Below, piece after piece: positions 1 through 7,346 of a stretch of DNA of 56,349 nt. The notes below the pieces were generated by a model. The model did no database searches. It had not been told where the DNA came from and saw nothing but the letters and a program-made list of their open reading frames with translations. The stretch is from the NCBI GenBank assembly GCA_012729095.1, contig JAAYDU010000016.1, positions 1 to 56,349 on the forward strand. Reading direction: 5' to 3'. The DNA is from Methanobacteriota archaeon (lineage in GTDB: Archaea; Thermoplasmatota; Thermoplasmata; Methanomassiliicoccales; UBA472). The stretch's first letter is position 1; each line of letters opens with the position of its first letter. A program made the position numbers and the translations under genes.

Positions 1-1082
1 CGTTCCACGAACCCGATGTCGGATCGGGCGAACGACTCGAAGGCACGGTTGCCTTCGATGGTCACCGTACCGTGACGGTAATTGTCCTCGATCAGTGATG
101 TCAGAGGGCCCAGCTTGCACACCTTGCAGCACCAGCGGAAGTCCTTGGCCGGAGGCCCGAAGGCCCCCACGTTGTCCCAGAAGGCGTTTCCGGCCTTGGC
201 GACCTTGAGGCGCTCCCCCCTGCTCCTGGCGAACGCGTGAACATACTGGACGGTCTCGGGGAACTCCAGCCCGGTGTCCACGAACATCAGGTCGAACTTC
301 CTTACCGCCTTCTTGACCAGACCGTAGCAGGCCAGCGAGTCCTTTCCGCCTGAGAAGGACAGCGTGATCGGCAGCGTGCTGTTGTTCACGAACGAACGAA
401 TGTCGCTTATGGCGCGGGACTCGATCTGCAGCAGATGCTTCCTGTTGGCCTTGACGAAGTCGTTCCAGTCCGCCGAGACCAGCGGGAAGGGCATGTCGGC
501 CTTGCAGACGCTGCGCAGGTGTATCACCTTCTGGCCTTCCTGCACCTTGTCAGAATCCGCGCGGGCCTCCCCGGCGGCGATGTTGTTGCCCATCACCACG
601 ACCACTGGGTCGCCGGCCTTGAACTCGCCCGATACATCCAGCACGTCCGCGCCGTCCAGCTTCTTTCCCTTCAGATGCCCTTGAGGACGTTTGGCCTTAA
701 CCACCCCTTTTCGGGCGGTCTTGGCCATCAGGGCTGCCCCTTCCGCCTTCAGCTCGAGGGTGAAATCGTCCTTCACCAGCTCGAAGCGGATGACCGCTAT
801 CACCCTCCCGTCCAATACGACCTCGTCGGTGCGGTCCTCGCCGGCCACCTTGTTGAGGAAGACGTTCCTGGTGCGCAGCAGACCCGATGTGCCGAAATGC
901 CTGTGGAACAGGTCAGCGACCGTTTCCACACCCTTTCCGAAGCAGGGGCGCATGTCCCCGGGGGCGGAGACCTCGAACTCCCGTCCGGGGCGGCCGCATA
1001 TCCCGCAGATATCCCCGAGGACCAGGGTGCCGCAGGAGTCGCACCATCGGAATACCACCTTACCGTGCTGGTAATGTCTCAT
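1..1082 (-). CDS. PAPS reductase-family protein with zinc ribbon, C-terminus cut off by the window edge
   Basis: The reverse strand is open from an ATG at 1082 down to base 1. The N-terminus (CDSCG, then CGICG) looks like a zinc ribbon. A middle region resembles a PUA-like RNA-binding fold. The nucleotide-binding PP-loop SFSGGKDS follows at about residue 240, then a Cys-rich stretch WCCKVCK. This is the layout of archaeal phosphoadenosine-phosphosulfate-reductase homologues, which belong to the adenylate-forming PP-loop ATPases. The substrate is not known: the PUA-like part suggests an RNA or thiolation role rather than sulfate assimilation, but that is inference. The frame stays open upstream of the ATG without a better start. 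It is divergent from the M50 protease. Confidence 0.8.
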   Translation of the reverse strand, partial: MRHYQHGKVVFRWCDSCGTLVLGDICGICGRPGREFEVSAPGDMRPCFGKGVETVADLFHRHFGTSGLLRTRNVFLNKVAGEDRTDEVVLDGRVIAVIRFELVKDDFTLELKAEGAALMAKTARKGVVKAKRPQGHLKGKKLDGADVLDVSGEFKAGDPVVVVMGNNIAAGEARADSDKVQEGQKVIHLRSVCKADMPFPLVSADWNDFVKANRKHLLQIESRAISDIRSFVNNSTLPITLSFSGGKDSLACYGLVKKAVRKFDLMFVDTGLEFPETVQYVHAFARSRGERLKVAKAGNAFWDNVGAFGPPAKDFRWCCKVCKLGPLTSLIEDNYRHGTVTIEGNRAFESFARSDIGFVE

Positions 1083-1140
1083 TTCCGCAAGCTATCGACC
1101 GCGGACGTACTTCAACCTTCTCCCACGGGTGAACGGGCAA

Positions 1141-1150
1141 CTTTTATAAA
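1141..1150 (+). promoter_or_regulatory. TATA box of the M50 protease gene
   Basis: CTTTTATAAA lies about 30 nt upstream of the ATG at 1176, the spacing expected for a nearly leaderless archaeal transcript. Confidence 0.55.
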
Positions 1151-1175
1151 CGAGGGGGTGCAGTGGACGTCCGAG

Positions 1176-1799
1176 ATGTACGATGAACATGGGAGTTTGA
1201 TCATCCCGCGTAACTTCGGCCGCTTCCACTTCGGCCGCCAGGAACTGATCCAGATAATGATCAGCGTGGCCGTTCTCACCGCCGCCTTCACCATAGTGAT
1301 GATCGGCAGCGTGCCCTGGTACTTGGCCTTCGGAGTGGCGGCGACGGTTTCCCTGACCGGGTTCCTGTTGCACGAACTGGGGCACAAGTTCGTGGCCCAG
1401 CGCTATGGGGCCTGGGCGGAATACCGCATGTACCCCACCGGGCTGTTCATGGCCTTGCTGTTCTCGTTCCTGGGATTCCTGTTCGCCGCCCCCGGGGCGG
1501 TGTACATTCAGGGGAGGATCAGCAAGAAGCAGAACGGGCTGATCTCCCTGGCCGGACCTGCAACCAACATCGTGTTCGGGACGACATTCGTAGTTCTCTG
1601 GCTGCTCTTCCCTTCCTACGGGATGTGGTCGGCGGCCTTCAATTGGATAGGCGTGCTATCGCTCTTCCTGGCCGGTTTCAACCTCATTCCCTTGGGACCG
1701 CTGGACGGGAAGAAGGTGCTGGCCTGGAGCCCAACCGCCTGGGCGCTGGCCCTGATCGCCACCGCCGTTCCGCTGGCCATTGGATGGGGGCTCATTTAG
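1176..1799 (+). CDS. Site-2 protease-type M50 membrane metallopeptidase
   Basis: 207 residues. The zinc-binding HELGH is at residues 66-70 inside a hydrophobic segment. AGPATNI is at 126-132, and the third ligand motif NLIPLGPLDG (Asp 177) is in a late membrane helix. These are the hallmarks of intramembrane-cleaving M50 peptidases, which cut membrane-bound regulators within the bilayer. About five to six membrane segments are visible and there is no PDZ or CBS domain, so this is a minimal archaeal form. A longer upstream reading frame exists, but it runs antisense to the neighbouring gene. The ATG at 1176 fits the TATA box. The 3' end overlaps the convergent GlcD-like gene by 8 bp. The substrate is unknown. 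Confidence 0.88.
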   Translation: MYDEHGSLIIPRNFGRFHFGRQELIQIMISVAVLTAAFTIVMIGSVPWYLAFGVAATVSLTGFLLHELGHKFVAQRYGAWAEYRMYPTGLFMALLFSFLGFLFAAPGAVYIQGRISKKQNGLISLAGPATNIVFGTTFVVLWLLFPSYGMWSAAFNWIGVLSLFLAGFNLIPLGPLDGKKVLAWSPTAWALALIATAVPLAIGWGLI

Positions 1800-3234
1800 A
1801 GCATAGGTCGCGGCAAGGATAGCGCAGATCGCGGATGATGCCGCCCTTCCACTGCATCAGCTTGCCCGGGTTGAGGATGCCTTTGGGGTCCATCGCCATC
1901 TTTATTGTAAGCATGGTCTGCCAGGCGTCCGGCCGCTCCCTCATCATGTAGGGCGCCTTGGAGATGCCCACGCCGTGCTCCCCGGTCACCGTTCCTCCCA
2001 GCGATATGACCGCGTCGAATATCTGCCCGACCGCCTTCTCACCCCTCTTCCATGAGTCCTCGGAGCAGGGGTCCAGCAGCATCTTGGTGTGCAGGTTGCC
2101 GTCCGCCGCGTGACCGTACGTGCCGACGATCACCTGGTTCTCCTCGGCGATGCGATGGAAGGCCACGACCGCCTCCGGTATCCGGGAAATGGGAACGGCC
2201 ATGTCGTCCGCCAGCGAGACCGACACGAGCTGGTCCCCCAGCCGGCTCAATGCGGACATTACCGACTTGCGGGCGCTGGTCCACCTGGCCATCTGCTTCC
2301 TGTCGTCCGACACCTGCACGCTGGAAGCACCGCTCCTGCGAGCCACTTCCTCCACCACCTTCAGTTCCTTGGCCACGATCTCCGGCTCCCCGTCCACCTC
2401 GATCATGCATATGGCCTGAACGTCCGGAAGGCCCGCCCCGACCGCTTTATTGACCGCACGGATGCAGATGTCGTCCATCAGCTCGGTGGCCGATGGGACC
2501 AGCGGAACGGAGATCACGTTCGAAACGCACTTCCCGGCGTCCTCCAGACGATCGAAGGCGGCCAGTACCATGGCGGCCTTCTTGGCCTTGGGGGAGATCT
2601 TCAGGATGACCTCGGTGATTATGCCCAGCGTTCCTTCGCTGCCCACGAACAGGCGTTCCAGCTGGTAGCCAGATGAGTTCTTGATAGTGTTGGTGCCGAC
2701 ATGGATCATAGAGCCGTCCGCGAGTACCACCTCCAGCCCGAGCACGTAGTCCCGGGTTGCCCCGTACTTCACGGCCCTCATGCCGGAGGCGTTGGTGGCC
2801 ACCATTCCGCCTATGGTGCATGCCTCCCCGCTGCCAGGCGTGGGAGGGAAGAAGAACTTGTGAGGCGCCAGCGCCTCGTTCAGACGGTCGTAGACGACTC
2901 CGGCCTCGGCCACGCAATAGAGGTCGTTCACCCTGACCTCCTTGATGGTGTTCATGCGGGTGAGGTCCATGACCATGCCGCCGTTTATGGGGACGGCGGC
3001 TCCGCACAGCCCGGTGCCACCGCCTCGGGGGACCACGGCAATGCCCTCCCTGGAGGCCAGCTTGACCAGTTCGGAAATCTCCGCAGCGGTCCTGGGACGC
3101 ACCACTATGTCCGGGGTGTGATGATGTATGGATGAATCGAAGCCGTACGTGTAAAGGTCCGCGATCCTGGTGGAGCAGTTGCCCTCCCCCACTATGGACG
3201 ATATCTCCTTGACCAGCACCTCGTCTAGAGTCAT
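1792..3234 (-). CDS. FAD-linked oxidase, GlcD / D-lactate dehydrogenase family
   Basis: 480 residues, the usual length for GlcD-type enzymes. The N-terminal half carries the PCMH FAD-binding fold, with the flavin loop PRGGGTGLCGAA near residue 70 and GGMVATNASGMRAVKYG near 145. The C-terminal half is the FAD_oxidase_C domain, ending in the conserved GTVTGEHGVG and LNPGK motifs. The family oxidises 2-hydroxy acids such as glycolate or D-lactate and passes electrons to a partner Fe-S protein. No GlcF-like partner is adjacent, so the acceptor and substrate are open. The start at 3234 lies about 26 nt from a TATA-like element shared with the divergent rhodanese gene. Confidence 0.9.
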   Translation of the reverse strand: MTLDEVLVKEISSIVGEGNCSTRIADLYTYGFDSSIHHHTPDIVVRPRTAAEISELVKLASREGIAVVPRGGGTGLCGAAVPINGGMVMDLTRMNTIKEVRVNDLYCVAEAGVVYDRLNEALAPHKFFFPPTPGSGEACTIGGMVATNASGMRAVKYGATRDYVLGLEVVLADGSMIHVGTNTIKNSSGYQLERLFVGSEGTLGIITEVILKISPKAKKAAMVLAAFDRLEDAGKCVSNVISVPLVPSATELMDDICIRAVNKAVGAGLPDVQAICMIEVDGEPEIVAKELKVVEEVARRSGASSVQVSDDRKQMARWTSARKSVMSALSRLGDQLVSVSLADDMAVPISRIPEAVVAFHRIAEENQVIVGTYGHAADGNLHTKMLLDPCSEDSWKRGEKAVGQIFDAVISLGGTVTGEHGVGISKAPYMMRERPDAWQTMLTIKMAMDPKGILNPGKLMQWKGGIIRDLRYPCRDLCSK

Positions 3235-3260
3235 TTCGGGCGAGATACGCAGCCGGTGAT

Positions 3261-3293
3261 AGATAATCGTTGCCCGAGACGAAACGATAATCT
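3261..3293. promoter_or_regulatory. Divergent promoter with near-perfect inverted repeat
   Basis: AGATAATCGTT (3261-3271) and AACGATAATCT (3283-3293) form an inverted repeat with one mismatch and an 11-nt spacer. Each arm sits about 25-30 nt before the ATG it faces: GlcD at 3234 on the minus strand and rhodanese at 3318 on the plus strand. The arms therefore probably contain the two TATA elements. Confidence 0.45.
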
Positions 3294-3317
3294 ACCCTGG
3301 AGGCGGGATACAGGGAC

Positions 3318-3650
3318 ATGGAACAGCCCGTCAATGAAAGGTTCAAGAAGGTGGCGCCTCATGAACTGGACCCGATGCTCCAAGTGGCGGAGGAGCTAGG
3401 ATTCCTGATGCTGGACGTTCGCAGTCCGGATGAATATCGGACCGAGAACGTGGTGGGGGCCAGGAACGTTCCGGTGGACCAGCTCAGGAACGACCTTAAG
3501 GACCTGGACCGGAACACGTCGCTGCTAATCTACTGCAAGGTCGGGAAGAGGTGCGTCCGGGCCGTGGACGAGCTGGAACAGATGGGTTTTCAGAAGATCA
3601 TGGTCCTGGACGGGGGGATAGAGGCCTTGAAGGCGCATCGCATGAAATGA
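3318..3650 (+). CDS. Single-domain rhodanese-like sulfurtransferase
   Basis: 110 residues covering one complete rhodanese domain. It has MLDVRSPDEY at 31-40, the active-site loop YCKVGKR with catalytic Cys 73, and the closing VLDGGIEALK. Such proteins carry sulfur as a persulfide on the loop cysteine. The loop charge (Lys, Lys, Arg) would suit thiosulfate or a phosphorylated donor, which is inference. It is divergent from the GlcD-like oxidase and is followed by a hairpin. Confidence 0.88.
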   Translation: MEQPVNERFKKVAPHELDPMLQVAEELGFLMLDVRSPDEYRTENVVGARNVPVDQLRNDLKDLDRNTSLLIYCKVGKRCVRAVDELEQMGFQKIMVLDGGIEALKAHRMK

Positions 3651-3652
3651 CC

Positions 3653-3670
3653 CGCGGCCTAGAGGCCGCG
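3653..3670 (+). terminator. Perfect inverted repeat after the rhodanese stop
   Basis: CGCGGCCT and AGGCCGCG flank a 2-nt centre just 2 nt after the stop codon. No U-run follows directly, so a terminator role is only plausible. Confidence 0.35.
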
Positions 3671-3720
3671 TGTGCATTGCGGCAGAACGCTTTCCCCCGC
3701 TTAGGCCACTAAAAAAGGTT

Positions 3721-3796
3721 TGCGCGCATTTTCTCGAAATGGAACCGGGCGCGCAATGGGCGACCCATGGGACATGGGTCGTTGCAGAGCGCCCAT
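3721..3796. other. Two abutting hairpins in an intergenic region
   Basis: Hairpin A pairs TGCGCGC (3721-3727) with GCGCGCA (3749-3755). Hairpin B starts at the next base: ATGGGCG (3756-3762) pairs with CGCCCAT (3790-3796), and inside it ACCCATG (3763-3769) pairs with CATGGGT (3773-3779). All arms are perfect. The element sits between the rhodanese hairpin and the TATA box of the zinc-ribbon gene at about 3813. It may be a small structured RNA, a terminator pair or a mobile-element relic. There is no direct evidence of transcription. Confidence 0.4.
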
Positions 3797-3851
3797 GGAG
3801 GAAAGGGGAAACGTTTATCTCGATAGTACGGCTGTTATCTGGACGACCGCC

Positions 3852-4049
3852 ATGGTAAAATGTTATAAGTGCGATTGGGAGGGGGAGGAGAGCGAGCTGG
3901 TGGAAAGGCCGGGTAACCTACAGTTCTACGATAACATCTTGAAACAGCAGACCACCGCCGAGATCACCAGAAAGGAATACGCCTGTCCCCGGTGCGGGGA
4001 GATGCTGAAGAGCAAACGTTTTGTTGACGGGATTGAGTTCAACCGTTGA
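3852..4049 (+). CDS. Small zinc-ribbon protein
   Basis: 65 residues with two CxxC pairs, YKCDW preceded by KCYKC at the N-terminus and ACPRCGE near residue 49, so it probably folds as one zinc ribbon. The TATA-like GTTTATC at 3813-3819 lies about 36 nt upstream of this ATG, supporting the short form over a longer in-frame start at 3720, which would cross the hairpin element. The function is unknown. Stand-alone zinc ribbons of this size in archaea often bind nucleic acid or protein partners. The 215 nt that follow, up to trpS, hold no gene I can support. Confidence 0.7.
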   Translation: MVKCYKCDWEGEESELVERPGNLQFYDNILKQQTTAEITRKEYACPRCGEMLKSKRFVDGIEFNR

Positions 4050-4264
4050 AACAGGACGTCGCCCGGACCCGCTCTGCATTGGCCGCGCATCGCCATCGGT
4101 GGACCTTGGAAGCGCTGCGCGCCTCCGCTTGCCGCCATCGGAAAGACAGGTCTCGCACCCGACTGGAGAACCGACCTGACCGGACATGGGACTGGCCAAT
4201 GTGTTGACGGCGGGATCTCAACAATCCTTTTGAACCAGTAAGCCGTTCCTGGCGACCGGGAAAG

Positions 4265-5386
4265 ATGAACGATGACTTCAAGGTCACCCCCTGGGAGGTA
4301 ACCGGGGAGATAGATTACGACCAGCTCATAACGCGCTTCGGAACCAAGAAGATGGACCAGGAGCTGCTGGACCGCTTGGCAGGGTACGGGGAACTGCACC
4401 CTATGCTCCGTCGCGGGGTGGTCTACTCCCACCGGGACTTCGATTGGCTGCTGGACCAGTACGACAAGGGCAATCGTTTCTTCCTGTACACCGGGCGCGG
4501 GCCTTCCGGAGGAACCCATCTCGGGCATCTCATGCCCTGGATGTTCAACCGCTACCTGCAGCGGCTGTTCAAGGTCAAAATGTACTTCCAGCTCACCGAT
4601 GATGAGAAGTTCCTTTTCAACGAGAACCTGAGCCTGGAGGACACGAGGAGGGTAGCTTACGAGAACGTGCTCGATTTCATAGCCCTGGGGTTCGAGCCCG
4701 AGGACACAAAGGTCATCATCGACACCAAGGACATAGGGCTCCTTTACCCGTTGGCCCTGGAGGTCTCGAAAAGGGTGACGTTCTCCACGGCCAAGGCCGT
4801 TTTTGGCTTCGAGAACAGCTACAACATCGGGCAGATATTCTACACGAGCATACAGGCCGCCCCCTGCTTCATTGAGTACGCGCTTTACGGTAAGAGAACG
4901 CCGTGCCTCATCCCCTGCGGGATCGACCAGGACGCGCACTTCAGGGTGGCCAGGGACGTGGCCCCGCTGCTGGGCCATCCGAAACCTACCCTGATCTACA
5001 ACAAGATGTTCCCCGGGCTGGCGGGAACGGACAAGATGTCCTCCTCCCAGCCGAACACCACCATATTCACCACCGACAAGCCGAAGGAGGTCAGGAAGAA
5101 GATCGGCAACGCCTTCACCGGCGGGCAGGTTTCGGTCGAGGAGCAGCGCAAGCTCGGGGGCCGTCCCGAGGTCTGCTCGGTGTTCAAGTACCAGTACTAC
5201 CTCTTCGAGAACGACGACAAGGCCCTGGACGAGCTGGCGGACAGGTGCCGCAAGGGAGAGATACTATGCGGAGAGTGCAAACAGCTGCTGACCCAGAGGA
5301 TAAACGAGTTCCTGGAAGAACATCAGAGGAAGAGGGAGGAGGCCAAGGAGCGCCTTCACGAGTTCCTGATACCCGATACCTGCTGA
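4265..5386 (+). CDS. trpS: Tryptophanyl-tRNA synthetase
   Basis: 373 residues, a class I aminoacyl-tRNA synthetase that charges tRNA-Trp. The HIGH-type motif is THLGH at residues 84-88 within GRGPSGGTHLGH. The signature KMSSS is at 257-261. PCGIDQDAHFR, between them, is typical of the archaeal/eukaryotic TrpRS type, as is the N-terminal segment before the Rossmann fold. Its stop overlaps the start region of the following tRNA methyltransferase (TrmO), suggesting translational coupling. Confidence 0.96.
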   Translation: MNDDFKVTPWEVTGEIDYDQLITRFGTKKMDQELLDRLAGYGELHPMLRRGVVYSHRDFDWLLDQYDKGNRFFLYTGRGPSGGTHLGHLMPWMFNRYLQRLFKVKMYFQLTDDEKFLFNENLSLEDTRRVAYENVLDFIALGFEPEDTKVIIDTKDIGLLYPLALEVSKRVTFSTAKAVFGFENSYNIGQIFYTSIQAAPCFIEYALYGKRTPCLIPCGIDQDAHFRVARDVAPLLGHPKPTLIYNKMFPGLAGTDKMSSSQPNTTIFTTDKPKEVRKKIGNAFTGGQVSVEEQRKLGGRPEVCSVFKYQYYLFENDDKALDELADRCRKGEILCGECKQLLTQRINEFLEEHQRKREEAKERLHEFLIPDTC

Positions 5387-5796
5387 GACCCATAGGATGG
5401 GTGACCTCCAAGGAGGGTGACGTGTCCACAGTGGAGATGCTCCCTGAGTTCGAGGAAGGGCTTTACCGCTTAGAGATGCTGAAGGAGCTAGACGTGATCT
5501 TCCTTCTGGACCGCAGCGAGGGCTTTGACCTGAAGCTCCATCCCCGCGGCGATCCCGACATCCCGTTGGCCGGGGTTTTCGGAACGAGAAGTCCAAGGCG
5601 GCCCAACCCACTGGGCCTTACCAGGGCGAAACTGCTGGAGGTGAAGGGGCTAACCATCAAAATGGAGGGGCTGGACGCGTTTCTGGACACCCCGATCATA
5701 GACATCAAGGGAGTGGTGGGGAAGGAGTTCTCCTGGAGCTCGCTGAAGAAGCCCTCTGGGGCGGGACGACCCGCCGTCCGCCAACCCCATAAGTAA
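5383..5796 (+). CDS. tRNA N6-threonylcarbamoyladenosine methyltransferase family protein (TsaA/TrmO-like)
   Basis: About 137 residues. The family core is clear: RPIGWV at the very N-terminus, then EEGLYRLE, and GVFGTRSPRRPNPLGLT followed by LDAFLDTPIIDIK. TrmO-type proteins use SAM to methylate t6A37 in tRNA, which fits the trpS neighbourhood. The start is odd. The conserved first strand (RPIG) can only be included if translation begins at a CTG at 5383 (or 5380), which overlaps the trpS stop as CTGA. The GTG at 5422 has a good Shine-Dalgarno sequence (AAGGAGG) but would delete the conserved strand. The function is fairly sure, the start is not. Confidence 0.8.
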   Translation: MRPIGWVTSKEGDVSTVEMLPEFEEGLYRLEMLKELDVIFLLDRSEGFDLKLHPRGDPDIPLAGVFGTRSPRRPNPLGLTRAKLLEVKGLTIKMEGLDAFLDTPIIDIKGVVGKEFSWSSLKKPSGAGRPAVRQPHK

Positions 5797-5804
5797 CTTA
5801 TATC
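5797..5804 (+). promoter_or_regulatory. TATA box of pheS
   Basis: CTTATATC is centred about 25 nt before the pheS ATG and begins immediately after the trmO-like stop codon. The transcript would be leaderless. Confidence 0.6.
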
Positions 5805-5825
5805 GATGACCAAATCTCCCAGGGC

Positions 5826-7346
5826 ATGAACGCCACCGAGGTGTTGGAAGGTCTCAGCCATTCCGAAAAGAAGGTCCTGGTGGCCCTGCAGAGATTGGAA
5901 GGCAGGGCATCTCCGGACAAGGTCTTCGAGGAGGGAGGGTTCCAGCAGCTGGTGGAGGTTATGAACGCCGCATCCTGGCTTCAGTCCAAGGGCGTGGTGG
6001 ACATAGAGGAGAGCGCGCGCAAGGCCTACGGCCTGAGGGACCGCTCCCTGCTGGAGAAGGGGGTGCCGGAAAGACGGGCCCTTGCCCTGATAGGAGAGAG
6101 GGGCGGTTCGCTGGGCGTTAAGGATTTGGAGGCGGCCATGGGAAAGGAGGAGTCCTCCATGGCCATCGGTTGGCTAATGAAGAAGAGGCTGGCCCGGCTC
6201 GACAAGTCCGGAGCGGAGCCGATGCTGCATCTCAGCGACGAGGGGATGAAGAACCTGGTGGCAGAGATGCCGGACGAGGCCCTGCTGAAAGAACTTGGCG
6301 CCAGCGAGATGTTCGAGGACCAGGCGGACAAGGACGCCCTGGGCCTCCTGAAGGCAAGGAAAGGGGTGCTGCAGGAGAAGCTGGTTGTCTCCAGGACGCT
6401 GAGCCTGAACCAGCTGGGCAGGGACATATTGGCCCAGGGAGTGGAGATCACCGACGAGGTGGCTCAGCTCACTCCCGAACTGCTGCAGACCGGCAAGTGG
6501 AAGGGAGCCTCCTTCCGAAGGTACGACATAAGGACGTTCGCCCCGTGCCAATATCCCGCTAAGAAGCACCCCATAACCAGGATCGCGGACGAGGTGCGCC
6601 GCATATTCATCGAGATGGGCTTCTCGGAGATCGACGACGAGTTCGTTCAGTCCGCGTTCTGGAACATGGACGCCCTGTTCACCCCCCAGGATCATCCTGC
6701 GCGGGAATTGCAGGACACCTTCTATCTGAAGAACCCTGACAGATTGTCGCTGGAGGACGAGGAGATCGTCCAGAGGGTCAAGGCGGTGCATGAGAACGGA
6801 GGTGACACCGGCTCACTGGGCTGGAGATACGCCTGGTCCAAGGAGGAGGCGGAACGGGCCTTGCTTCGTACCCATACCACCGTTAACACCATTCGATATC
6901 TGGCCAAGAATCCCGATCCCCCGGCCAAGGTCTTCTGCATCTCCCGCGTGTTCCGCAACGAGAGCATAGACATGACCCACCTTCCAGAGTTCCAGCAGAT
7001 AGAGGGGATAATCATGGAAGAGGGCGCGAGCTTCGACATGCTTGTCTGCACCCTGAAGGACTTCTACAACCGCATGGGCTTTGACAAGGTGAGGGTGCGC
7101 CCGGGCCCGTTCCCCTACACCGAGCCGTCGCTCGAGGTGGACGTCTACTACAACGGCTCGTGGATGGAGCTGGGCGGGGCCGGGGTGTTCAGACCCGAGG
7201 TCACCGGTCCCCTGGGCATCAAGCACCCTGTGCTAGCATGGGGATTGGGCTTTGAGCGGTTGGCAATGCTGAAATGGGGATTGAAGGACGTGCGAGAGCT
7301 GTACGTCACAGACCTGGACATGCTGAGGCAGAACCCTATATTCTAA
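5826..7346 (+). CDS. pheS: Phenylalanyl-tRNA synthetase alpha subunit
   Basis: 506 residues, the length of archaeal/eukaryotic alpha chains. The N-terminal 200 residues contain winged-helix tRNA/DNA-binding modules. The class II catalytic domain follows, with motif 2 RVFRNESIDMTHLPEFQQIEG and motif 3 GLGFERLAMLKWG near the C-terminus. FPYTEPSLEV lines the substrate pocket. Together with PheT it charges tRNA-Phe. No pheT is adjacent on either side, so the two subunits are encoded apart here. The 3' end overlaps the convergent winged-helix/TPR gene by 11 bp. Confidence 0.96.
   Translation: MNATEVLEGLSHSEKKVLVALQRLEGRASPDKVFEEGGFQQLVEVMNAASWLQSKGVVDIEESARKAYGLRDRSLLEKGVPERRALALIGERGGSLGVKDLEAAMGKEESSMAIGWLMKKRLARLDKSGAEPMLHLSDEGMKNLVAEMPDEALLKELGASEMFEDQADKDALGLLKARKGVLQEKLVVSRTLSLNQLGRDILAQGVEITDEVAQLTPELLQTGKWKGASFRRYDIRTFAPCQYPAKKHPITRIADEVRRIFIEMGFSEIDDEFVQSAFWNMDALFTPQDHPARELQDTFYLKNPDRLSLEDEEIVQRVKAVHENGGDTGSLGWRYAWSKEEAERALLRTHTTVNTIRYLAKNPDPPAKVFCISRVFRNESIDMTHLPEFQQIEGIIMEEGASFDMLVCTLKDFYNRMGFDKVRVRPGPFPYTEPSLEVDVYYNGSWMELGGAGVFRPEVTGPLGIKHPVLAWGLGFERLAMLKWGLKDVRELYVTDLDMLRQNPIF

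Noticed and set aside
435-1175. Upstream extension of the M50 protease frame
   Set aside because: It runs opposite to the PAPS-reductase-family gene, has no family sequence, and crosses the TATA box of the protease.
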